The position numbers and the translations under genes are program-made. A DNA stretch of 64,000 nucleotides, taken from positions 1,446,501 through 1,510,500 of the forward strand of contig OX638133.1 in assembly GCA_951804985.1 (NCBI GenBank), written 5' to 3'. Shown one piece after another: positions 1 to 10,816 of the stretch. The DNA comes from Dryomyza anilis (taxonomy: Eukaryota; Arthropoda; Insecta; Diptera; Dryomyzidae). The notes below the pieces were generated by a model. The model ran no database searches and had not been told where the DNA came from. It saw only the letters and a program-made list of their open reading frames with translations. Each line of letters begins with the position of its first letter. Within the stretch, counting starts at the first letter, position 1.

Positions 1-456
1 AACTAGTATGTTTTGTCTCAATTCCTACCTAAAAGCTACCTCAAAAATGTGATTTTCATACCAAAAAAATGCTTGTTTGTCTGCTAGTTTCTTTCCATTT
101 TCCTAACACAAATTTTGTCTCGGGATACTGGGCTATTAATACCTATGAGTTTCAAATTTTATATTTCTGAACATTAAAAAATGGTTTTCTGCATAGAAAT
201 TAAAGCAAATGCGCAACATTTTGACAATTCGAAGCATTTTCTTCAATTTTTGAGCAAAGTCAATATTTACTAATATGACCCAATGTCTCATTATGGCCAA
301 AACATTCAATGAGTTTAAAAAAATCACGAGTATATTGAAAATCGCGCCTAAAATGTTCACATAAACTATGTAGCTCACAATGTTTCGATGAGTTTTTATT
401 TTGAGCCAATCATCAAACATCGATTCCTACTGGGCATCTCTTTAAAGAGCACTTAC
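1..456 (-). other. Start of tun intron 4; nothing else recognised
   Basis: This AT-rich stretch follows the tun exon-4 donor (GTAAGT read on the minus strand at 456-451). I searched by eye for the expected C-terminal tun exon and did not find it, so it should lie left of the window. A minus-strand open frame at 136-420 has no recognisable homology and unlikely composition for a fly protein. Confidence 0.6.
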
Positions 457-3400
457 TGGACGACTGTATGGGTGGATACGAGGGTGGCGGCTTTATCCAG
501 CTGCCATCTGGCCTTCGCATGTGCCTGCGATCCGAAGCAAACTCGGTGAGATATGTTTCTGCGGGAATAACTCTGAAAAATCTGCCAACGAAAGAAGAAC
601 TCATTAGTTTGTTCAACAAGTTACAATGGAGCTGCTGTAGTTGTTGCTACTACTGTTGCTCAAGTGCTGAAGTAATCAAGCAGCATCAACAACAGTAATA
701 ACAGCACCAACAACTACAACAACAACAAGGACAATAACTTACCTGTGATGTTCCGGCCGTAGCGCCAGATCCGAGCGAAATGTTTCGGTTACATATTTAT
801 GGAAATACGTAGGAAAAGGTAACGTCGTATCCAAGTCGAACACTAGACATCGATTGGGCGAAGGATTGTGCATGAAGAACACGTGGTAGTCCTGCAAATG
901 TAGAATAGAGTGGAAGTGAGGGATTGATTGATTGGGTGAGTGAGTTAGGTTTTGGACTTCATTACGAATGCAAGGCCGAGTGATATAAATTGAAAACTTT
1001 GTTAAGCCATTAAATTTAGGCACACAGACTATGGATTATTATGACTGAGTAGGCGGCGTGGACGATTGTTTCGAAAAATGACAGAAAACTTTGAATACAG
1101 CAGACTATTTCGTTGGAATTGAATTCGTTCCACAGAACTTTCGATTAAAAATGTGTGTTTTACATTCAATTATAGAATTCTGGAACAACTAACAACAGAT
1201 TCAACCGAATTGAATTTTGAATTTATAAACACATGACGAATATAGTTGGTTTGAAATAGTTTTTGGTGAAAAGTTCACTCGAAGTATGAGAAATTGTCCG
1301 CCTCTTACAAAACAGCTCCATTCATTAGTATCGGACAGTTTTTGTGTTTTATGTTAGCAAATGTATTGATGATATTTTGCCAGTGGCTCTTTTATGTTTC
1401 TAGGTTCATGTTGGACCACTGCTGCGGGTGATTGAGTGGTTTCATTGCGCACAAAATGACCAGCACTTGTTGGTCATAAAAAAACGAGGACACGAGTGGC
1501 ACATAAGAGGCGCAAGATGTTTGCATGTTACACAGACATGGAAAACCTTTTAAACTAAGTGAGTGTCATTACTTGGTGTCTCTCTCGCACTCGTTTCGAC
1601 TGAACCCAAGCAGCGCCTAACATGGCAGCAGCATGTTTACTGAAACAAAATAATATATAATTTGTGGCACCCCGCTGCGTATGAGCAACATTTTTGTGCC
1701 GTCGCTAGGTCGTAGTTACTGCAAGCAGACAGCGGCTGGTAGTACTTACCCATATAACAACCTGGTCATCGCCACGTCCGGCCTTCTGTCGCCACAGCGG
1801 CACCGTGCGACCTTCGTTCGACACAAACACCGCATAGCACTTGGAGAGCTCATCGATGCGCGTCTTCTTCACTTGTTCGCAGAGTTTCCAGACATTCTCT
1901 TCACTGCAATGAACACAAAAAAGGACTAAATGAGTGCTTAGTGCCACATTTGTATTTTATTTAATTATTCGGTAGCCGCCCAGTTCTATATGGTAAAGAA
2001 TTAAAAAATATGTTTATATCTTTTTGAATGCATGGTCGTAATCCCCAGCGTTTGGTCCTGAAGGCCCTCAAAATGTCATCAACACTCAACACGTCAGCAG
2101 CGTCGCTTAGCAATGAGGTCAGGCCTTTGTGACATTTGGCCGTTGAGTGGAATGCGTTGCACTCGTGATCTAATAAAGTGGAAGAACTGTCGCCTCCTTC
2201 TCCTCGACAGCAGACCACACCACTTCACTCACTCCGGCGAAGCGCTGGCACGTAACCGTTATTGTAGCAGTCATCTTGATAATTTATCACAAATTCACTC
2301 ACATTTTATTGCGCGCAATTTTTAACATGCTTCGCCTGCTCGCCAACGTGTGCGTGGCGACAGGCAACAGCAACAGTCGCCGCTGCTGACCTGGTCGCGA
2401 CACTACGACGAAACCCTTGCAATCGATTTAGTCATTGTGACGCCCAGACAGTGCAACCACCACCTGCAACCAGCAACAGTCGTGCCCGACTCAACAGTCG
2501 AGTGACGCTGAGTCGACCTATTCGGCGTCAGCGATGTGGCCACCGTGTTGAAGTGGCATAAAAAACCATTTAAAGAGTGGTGGGAGGCGGTTGTGTTCCT
2601 AAAGGGCGCGCCATTGTACCCTTCAGTCTATACAGATCCTACTGCGCCGTGTTTTTCAGGCGATTTAATTGTACTTTGCGGCGCATACCGCTTGTTCGAA
2701 ATGCATAATTAAAACGAGTCACACGAACAGCGAACTGAAATCCGAACACTCAGCAACAACACGAAAATGAGCCAATTTTATTTGTCAGACACGCAAAGAG
2801 TTCATGCGGGCTCCCCGTTGCCGCTTGCACACCACATTTTCTTTATCATCTATCAATTAGTTGCGCATTTAAAGTTTATTATATTAATTAAGATAAATTA
2901 TTATCATCAGCAGCAGCAGCAACAAGCAGCTCAATTGAGTGTTCGCGGTGACCATTAATTGAAATAGACAAGTGAATAAAATATAAATAAAACACGCTAC
3001 AATACAAAACAACTTTGCAGAATGTAAAAATATTCAATCCCATGTTTTACGAATGTCCGATTGTTACCAACTGTCACGTCCTGAGTCCTAATTCAAAATG
3101 TGAACTATATCAGATTGCGGAAAATCACAATAATTTTCTTTTTGCTGTTATAACTGATCCTTTACATGACATGTTATCAAGAATTAGGGACCGTCGAAAT
3201 GTAATTTCATCAGCCATTTTACCTAGCCCTAGCGCTCCAACATGTTGCAAACACGAAATCAGCAGCACAACAAGTCGTCGGCAATTTCCGATCTCGGGAG
3301 CGCTGTTGTGATGCTGAATTCGTGTTTGAATACGTTGGAGCGCTAGGGCTAGGTAAAATGGCTGATTTCTCATAATTAAATTGGCTACCACAACTAAACA

Positions 3401-6400
3401 AATTGGTTGTGTCAATTGTATTCAACAGTTGTGTGAACTAATACGCTGTTTTGCAACAACTGAATCAGTCGAATGTTGACAGAACTAATTAAATCGGTTG
3501 GCAACTGATTCGTTCTTTGGGTGTAGCAGTCCGTTAGTGTACCGACGAAGTGTGATTCGAAATACTTTGCGACATACTTTGCGATACCCTATACTAAAAA
3601 TTGAATGAGTAGTCATCACTTCTGAATCATTTTTCGTATATCAGTCATCGCGAGTAGGTGATTTCTGTAATTTTGTCGATCAAAGTTGTCGACTCATATT
3701 GTCGATTCGACGTCATAATGACGAAATTTTCATTTCGTATGGAATAATATTAGTGACATTTGAACGATTTTAACGTCACAGAAATCGACAATTTTATCAC
3801 AGGATTTACAGAAACTAGCTGCTGGAAAACTAAAATATTTTTAATGGCTTGTCATTTTTGAAATGGACGTGTTTGATCGAAATGGACGTGTTCACTAGTG
3901 AGGTATTGGTGAATACTAGACTGACAATGGAAAATCATGATTTCGAATCGAGAGGTGGTCACTCCCTTGAAATGCTCTATTCGATGAGAAAATCGTTGTG
4001 AAGAATTTTCAGAGAAAACCGAATATGGGAAATGGACCCGCCGGGACCTCAATGTAAGCGTTTTCGTACCTAAATCGACAATTTTAAAATTGTATTGAAA
4101 TTATGTCTCTCAAACACATTAAACTAGAAAAGTGGGAAAGTCACCAGTTGGAAAATTATGTTAGCTTTCAACAAATAAAAAAATTTAAAACATATTCTAA
4201 AAAAATTGAGATGGGCATCTACTTTGGGATTAATTTGTTTCAGGCAAGGCGTAACTGATGAAAATAAAAAACGAAGGATGCCTGTTTAAATAATCACTGC
4301 TTCTGTATTTTGTATCCGATTTTTTTTTAATTTATAGTTTGTTGAAAAGCTAATAAAATTTTCCAACAGATGACATATCGTTATTTTTAGTTTATTGCGT
4401 TTGAGGGACGTCATTTCAATATGATTTTGAAATTGTTGATTTAAAAACGAAAACGCCTACTTTGAGGTCCCGCCGGTTCCATTTCCCATATTCGGATTGC
4501 GCTGAAAATTCTCAACATCGATTTTCTCATTCAATAGAGCATTTCTAGGGGGTGACCTTCAAAATCAAACTCGATGATTTTTTTCATGCAAAGTCAGTGG
4601 ATACACAAACACCTCACTATCACTAAAATCTACGGGTGACTTATACTTTATGGGACGAAGATACTTTTTATAAATAACCCAAGTAACCAAAAGGTTCGAT
4701 ATGGTACCAATTTTAGTCCTTATTCGATTACAAATAGGGTACAGCAAAGATTTAGCCGAAAATCGTAACGTTCACACTTATTTAAAATACCGATGCATTT
4801 TAAAATGTAAAAACAAAAAAAAAAATAGTGAACAAAAAAGGATTTATATTGATAGTATTGGTCGAATTTGGTTTCAAAATTTGTTGTTTTAAATATTTTC
4901 ATGAATTTTTGGTTTCATTTCCCATTTTAATGACTCACAGCAGCGAACGTTTAAAAAAAATACCCAATTTTTTTTTTGGTTTTTATTCAAATTTTTTGGA
5001 TTTTTATGGATTGTTTATTAATAATAAAAACGTAGAAACTTCTGTCTTTTCTTCGTATTAATATTAAAGCCGGGTTCTTCCCTATAATAGCTAATGGACT
5101 TGACCCTTTTTGCACCAAACCTCTTAATTACTGATTTAGTGTGTGTGCAACTTTGTCAAAATTTGCTAAGTTGAATAAGTGCTAAGTTAAAACACCGAAA
5201 TATAATTTACATAAATTCAGTCTTTTGATAAGTCGCCCATTTCCAAATTCAATCTGCTTAGCTCTACCAATTACAAATCTCGATGGATCAATAATATTTG
5301 AGTATTAAAACGCACTCATCATTGAAATTCCATTAACTATGCGTACTTTCTAATACACCAACGCATTAATTGCCATGCAATTTCCAATGATTTGAAAACC
5401 AGTGGACCAACGTGGTGGCGCCACCACTTTTTGCAATGGCATTTTGCACGTGAACAAACCCCAATGACACCATTCATTATGATTCACCCGCATTAATTAT
5501 GAGTCGACTGCATCCGTCACTGAGCTTTAAAACCATACGCAAACCACACGGTTGTTTACGTCCCGTCGCCCACTGATATCGTTGCTCATGGCTCATGAGC
5601 CTTTACTCAACTCACACGCACATATGGACACTCGTTGCTCACACATTCACTCACTCGCATTAAAAAAAGTGGCACACAAAAAAATACAAAAGTTATCTCA
5701 ACTTTTTGAATTCCTGTGGAGAATTTTACGCTGTGCCCCTGCCTCAGCCACTTTCTGTCTGTCGTTTTGTCTCATTCACTTTCTATCTCTCTTACTCCGT
5801 ACAGCATGTGGCATCTCGTTTGCACACACGCTGCGCTTCAGTGTTATTTAATCAATGAAAATGTCCTGTGGGAATTGCACGAAGCTTTTACTCCATCAAC
5901 GAATTCCGCAACACTCAACAAAATAACGTCAGAAGAAGAAGAAAAAGGGGGGGGGGGGGCAACAACAACTCAAGGAATGCACGAGGATAACGAGAAGTTA
6001 TTTCGCATCGATTAAAAAATTAAAATATTTCTTTTTATTAAAAAATAGTTTCATGAAAACAATGGCGCAACGTAGTAGGTAGATAGGTGTACAAAAAATA
6101 TGCGAAAGTAATTTTCGAAGAAAACGACCCGCATCCGTCTATTGTTCTTCAACTTCTCTGGTCCTCAGTTTTGTTTTCTTTTTGTGATTTTATTATTCTT
6201 TTCCTGCTTTCTTTCGTTTTTTCTTACTTGCCCTCATAAATAGTGTGGGAAACCACATTTGTCCACTTTGAAAAGGAAAAGTCTTTTTTATGTCGTGCCA
6301 AGGCATGTGGAATTTTATACAGAATTAAAGTTTCATGAGGTTTGCCTAACCTTCTCTCTGTCTCTCACCCAACCACGACCCGGGGTATAGGATAACACAA

Positions 6401-9400
6401 AGGATTATGAGCATCATAAAGAACTTTGTCATGACCTCTTCGCAGAACGTCTTCAACAGTCTTGAACAAGCAGAAAGCAACAAGAGCTGCTACTTGTCAT
6501 TGCTACTTCGATTGTCTCCGCCCGGTACAGCAGATCGGAGGAGATTAGTTTGGGCATTTTATATGCTGCTGGATTAATTTGTTATGTTTTAAATATCAAC
6601 AAAACAATAGCTATGAATCAGAATAAAGCTAACTATATTTGTGTTTTTTGAGCTTACTATATTCTTACGATGCATTAATAAATAAAACATTGAGCTAAAG
6701 TTTCTTTTAGTACCTACTGTTGTACACACATTTTTTGCTATTGGAAAAATATGTGGATATAACAAGAAACTATGACGGACACACGGCAATATTGTTGGCA
6801 GATTCGAGGTTTAGAAACATTTTTTTGAAAGATTTCAGGCAGACTAAGGTTTGTATCACAAGCTATTTGTTTTCTGCAATTAAACCCCAAAGAAATGTTA
6901 TAACTTGCTATACACTTCTCGAAATATTGCATTTATCTTTGTGTTTGCCGGAAATATTCCCGAAATATTCCTGAAAAATGCCTGAAATTTTGTCTGGGGT
7001 ATAATTAAATTTTAGTTGTTTTCAATTTGTTTAAAAAATTAACTTCGTTTCGTTGTAGAGCACACTAACCAAATAAAGAAATACTCACACATGAATATAA
7101 AAAGGTAAAAGTGGGCAGGTCACGTCTATTCCATTCCAACATATGTGAAAATTAGACTGATAATGGCTTTGTATGAAAAAATATTTATAGAACCCCTAAA
7201 AATGGAGAGAGAAAATCTTTTTGGTGAATTTTCAGCGAAATCCGAATATGAGAAATGGATCCGCCGGGACCTCACGTTCGCGTTTTGATCATTTTTTGAT
7301 CAGGGTCACACTTTGCCTTTATTAGTGCTTCAATTTTGCATGTTGTTAAAAGTGCAATTGTTGTTCAAATAATTCATTTTCAGCTAAAATCGAAATTAAA
7401 TCGATTATTAAAATCAGAGTGTGACCCTGATCAAAAATATACCTATCATGACATTTTTTAAATACTGATCAAAATAAAAAAATACTAATAATCCCCTTAT
7501 TTTGTAAAACGAAACGAAAAGTGAGTCGTCAAAAATTTCCAGTTACAGCATTTGTTTACTTGTTCATTTCGTCGAAAAAAAATCTGTCACTGGAATTTCC
7601 GACACTTTTTTTGACGAATCACTTTTCGTTTCATTTTACAAAATATAGGGGTATGAGTGTTGGTTATAATAATTACTGCTTCTGAATTTTATATCTAAAA
7701 CAGTAATCACATTTTTGGGCAGATCGTTTGGAAGACACAATTTGTATTCATTTGGATATCAAAATGCGACCTTTGAGATCCCGTCGGTTCCATTTCCTAT
7801 ATTCGAATTTTCTCTACACCGATTATCATTCATTCAATATGAAATCATGAAAATTCATTCGTCAGTCTAGTATACATCTATTAGGATTTTACATTTTATA
7901 GAAATGTTTAACGAAAAAATGATAATTATTATAAATTCCAAGTAAAAAAAAGAGATGTGGACACATCACGCATATTTTTGAAACATATAAAGACTTTCTG
8001 TTTATAAGTTTTAAAATTTATAACTGTTTTGAACACTTCACGAGTTGTGGATTTCTACAGAGTAATGCCTGGTTTTCACTATGTCATTTTGTGTCATATT
8101 TGTTTTCTTTAAATTGTGATTGCGACGCAGAAACTTTCCAAACATGAAATGTTCATTAACCATGTCAGTCGATATCAAATGACAACATGTTGGCATTTTG
8201 TTCAGGGCTGGGTTATCCATTGGGTTATCCAATCCGGATGGATTTTTATGAATTTTATTGATTTTTGTTCATGTTTCGAATTATAATTTAGGAAATATAT
8301 TTGAGGAACACAGAGTTCGATTTATTTTTTAAAATTTAAGAATTGGATATAAACCATCAAATCGAATAAAATTATTTGGATCACTGCTGGATGGAATCTC
8401 TGGAGAAGTTGATAATGATATGATTCATATATTATATTAGTCAACATAGGACTTTATGTAGATCCAAAAAATTTAATGTAGTCTCCGAAACTATGGATTT
8501 AATTCAATGCAATTCTAAGCAAATTTTTAAAGCGGTAGACATTGACTGAATCTATTAAGTTCTGAAGAATTGTCCTGTTATAAAGAAGACATTCAAAATA
8601 GATTTGATCAGGAACTTAGGCTGTTTCATTTTGCGCCCATATGAATAATTCAGTATATGGTAGAAAACGGCTTCCAGATCCAAGAATTTTTTTCCACAAA
8701 GTATGTTTTAACAAAAGGTTATACAGCAGTTCTCGACAGCGAAAGGGTGGGAAGCAATAACTTAAAAAACCTAAAAATCCTATAGAAATTATCTTATTTA
8801 TAAAAAAAAAAAAAAAACAATAAAATCCATAAAATCCAATAAAACCAAAAATATCCGGCGGTGTTTTTTTTTAAATCCGGATTTTTTCCAGCTCTGATTT
8901 TTTTAGAACTTTGGCATATCGAAAACAACCAATTTGAGAAATTTTCGAACATAAAACTGACACAAAATGACATAGTGAAAACCAATCATTATGCATAGTA
9001 AATTGTTTGGAAGGTGAGCATGTCCGATTTAGCTGATTTTTAAACTCAGAACTGCTTTTATGCTAAGACATATTACAACCAAATTTCATTGCATTGGCAT
9101 AAGTATTTTTCAAGATATTGTGTATACGGACAGACAGACGTACAGAAAGACACGCATGGCTCGAAAAGTGTTGCTGATCATAAATATTTTTTCATACCGA
9201 CAGACGGTGATCTATCACATAAACCTAATTATGTCATTTCATGTTTTATTTTTTAAATTACTGATGATTTAAAATGTCAAATGGAGTTTGTATGCGAATC
9301 ATTGTTTTGTTCTACTGTTAAAATTTTAAAAAAATAGTTTTGAAAAACTACATTTTCCTAAAATTCATAATTGGTCTACAAAAATCTCTTGACAAATTTG

Positions 9401-10816
9401 TATACGAAATATTTTTTAAATAACTGAAGAGAAAATGTCATGCTATCTAATGGCATTTCAAATGTTTATAATTTAAAATATAATTTAAAACATTTTTAAA
9501 TTTACAATTTCCGATTGAGTGTCAGTTAGATTTTCTTCTGACAGAATTCGAAGACCTAATATTTTAAAATAAAAATATTCATATTTCAAGTGTCTTTAAT
9601 ATGGAACCATGGTGATTGAACCATGATGAACCGGATGGCAAGAAACGATAATATTGCATTGTCAACCAGTTCAATATATAAAATCTCAAGTCTGTAGCTC
9701 ATCGCGAATTACAAAATTTATACCGAATTTATACCGAATTACAAAATTTATACCGAATTACAAAATTTATACCGAACAGGCAGACAAGATAGCAACCTAA
9801 TAAAAACATTTCAAAAATGTATTACGAATTATATTTTAAAATTAGCAGATCTTTAAATAATGCTATATTTTGGATATATTTTCATAAAAAATAGAATATA
9901 TATTCCAACTGCGGTTCAAATTTAAATATTTTGTATTTCAATTCTCACTATTTCATTTCTTAATACAAACATTATTCGACAAATGAATTCAACCAGTACC
10001 AGCCAATAAAAACCATTTTCAATTCTTCTGAAAAACTATTTTTTGTATTGAGATAACGAATTTTAAATCGTTCTAAATTAAATTAAACAGAATCGATGAA
10101 ATTGAATTTTTTATAATAAAACATTTGAAAATATTAAAAATCCAAATAAGTTTAAATCGTTAAGCTCCGCGTAATTTGATTTTTGTATTTAAATATTTGA
10201 ATATCGATCGAAAGTGAATTTAAAGTAAAATTAAAAAAAATACATCAAAGCATAAAACAATGCAGGCACTCAAAGATACTAACAAAAATGGTTTCTCAAC
10301 CACCATTGTGTAGCGCAAAAAGTCACGAGATGCTTCTCACTTTACTAATTTTCTCGGTTTTAAGTACGTATTAAAAAATTTGCTCTTCCGCAGTTGCGGC
10401 ACTCGACGGAACATGTCATCATCATCTCGACTTAATTTCTTGCTTTTTGTTGGTTTTGCGCCTTGCCACACATTTGCCATACGACGCAACAACAACGACA
10501 TTACCCACCACCAGCAGAGCCGCCATAGCCCCCACCCCACCCTAGGCACGAGCATGACCGTTTGACCCAATTTCAGACGCTGAGTAATGAGCGAATTTGA
10601 ATGCTAAACACACAAAATAAGCAAAGGATGCGATGTGATGCGCAGCGAAACGCACAGCGTATAAAACATGGCATTAAAAGGATGATAAATTTAAAGACAT
10701 TCGTTAGCAACTCGATATAAACTCATAAACATTAACATAAGCGAGACACAAACTCACCAGTAGCAGGACACATAGGAGCAGTCGGCGATTTTCGGGAACA
10801 AAAGATCAGTAGTCAT
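457..10816 (-). CDS. tun: tungus: protein N-terminal glutamine amidohydrolase (partial, C-terminus off window)
   Basis: The enzyme converts N-terminal Gln to Glu, an early step of the Arg/N-degron pathway, in cytosol and nucleus. Four exons join with GT-AG borders and a continuous frame: 10816-10758, 1903-1750, 891-743 and 581-457, giving 162 residues. The start MTTDLLFPKIADC lies in a good context (CAAG before ATG). Family marks are SCYCEENVWKLCE, YAVFVSNE, the WDYHV motif (split exactly after W by intron 2), FDLDTTLPFP and FASDRRHM. By comparison with human NTAQ1 the catalytic triad should be Cys20, His74 and Asp90. The Cys20 codon is split TG|T by the 8,854-bp intron 1. The other introns are 858 and 161 bp. 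A donor at 456-455 leads to a missing final exon of roughly 40 residues that should carry the conserved C-terminal Ser-Leu-Ser-Glu-Phe region. Orientation is divergent to the transporter array. The promoter was not located. Identification is very firm. Confidence 0.95.
625..732. repeat. CAA/GTT-rich triplet tract in tun intron 3
   Basis: Imperfect GTT/GCT triplets turn into CAA/CAG triplets across this stretch, so the two halves are roughly complementary. It fills most of the 161-bp intron 3 of tun (582-742) and stops just before the exon-3 donor. Confidence 0.6.
892..1749 (-). other. tun intron 2
   Basis: This 858-bp intron starts with GTAAGT directly after the Trp codon of WDYHV and ends with TTTGCAG before the Asp codon (phase 0). 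Composition is mixed, and I see no gene or strong repeat inside. Confidence 0.8.
1904..3209 (-). other. tun intron 1, 3' part: GC-richer, possibly regulatory
   Basis: The stretch 2200-2660 is clearly richer in GC than its surroundings, with many CAGCAAC/GTCGC words and an Inr-like TTCAGTC at 2622-2628, but no DPE at +28 and no well-placed TATA box. It may be an intronic enhancer or an unrecognised promoter. A small CAGCAG/CAACAA run lies at 2908-2930. There is no coding signal. Confidence 0.35.
3210..3525 (+). repeat. Interspersed repeat family D, copy 1, with a long hairpin
   Basis: The left part is an inverted repeat: 3210-3240 is the exact reverse complement of 3335-3365 (31 bp), and similarity continues inward to 3257/3319 around a loop of about 60 bases. 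The right part, from 3337 on, matches 59547-59745 closely (for example the run ATTGGCTACCACAACTAAAC). Two copies 56 kb apart point to a non-autonomous mobile element of unknown class. Confidence 0.6.
3893..4622. mobile_element. Foldback/MITE-like inverted-repeat element, family E, copy 1
   Basis: The left arm (about 3893-4110) is inverted at the right (about 4410-4622). Shared arm landmarks include CCGAATATGGGAAATGG and CCGCCGGGACCTCA on the left with their complements on the right. The outer ends are CACTAGTGAGGT and ACCTCACTATCAC. The spacer is about 300 bp, AT-rich and non-coding. A related copy lies at 7140-7890, also within tun intron 1. Confidence 0.6.
4623..7139. other. AT-rich part of tun intron 1 with a G tract
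   Basis: I see no gene. A run of 13 G lies at 5947-5959 after a GAAGAAGAA tract, inside a block (about 5500-6000) with more balanced composition. The rest is AT-rich, with homopolymer runs. Confidence 0.5.
7140..7890. mobile_element. Foldback/MITE-like element, family E, copy 2, with three hairpins
   Basis: The outer arms (about 7140-7290 and 7735-7890) match family E copy 1, including CCGCCGGGACCTCA and its complement. Two further inverted repeats sit inside: 7290-7315 against 7413-7438 (around TGATCAGGGTCACACT), and 7499-7545 against 7599-7643 (around CGAAACGAAAAGTGA). There is no open reading frame of note. It lies in tun intron 1. Confidence 0.6.
7891..10757. other. AT-rich 5' part of tun intron 1
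   Basis: No gene is seen. About 9118-9210 carries a short fragment resembling the DINE-1/mini-me core, with GACAGACAGACG followed by TGCTGATCAT. The GC-richer stretch 10380-10750 next to exon 1 may hold regulatory sites. Confidence 0.45.
9706..9777. repeat. Short tandem repeat, 19-bp unit
   Basis: The unit GAATTACAAAATTTATACC is repeated about three and a half times, with one shortened 11-bp unit between the first and second copies. Confidence 0.85.

Noticed and set aside
2622..2652. Alternative promoter in tun intron 1
   Set aside because: The Inr-like TTCAGTC has neither a DPE at +28 nor a TATA box at about -30.
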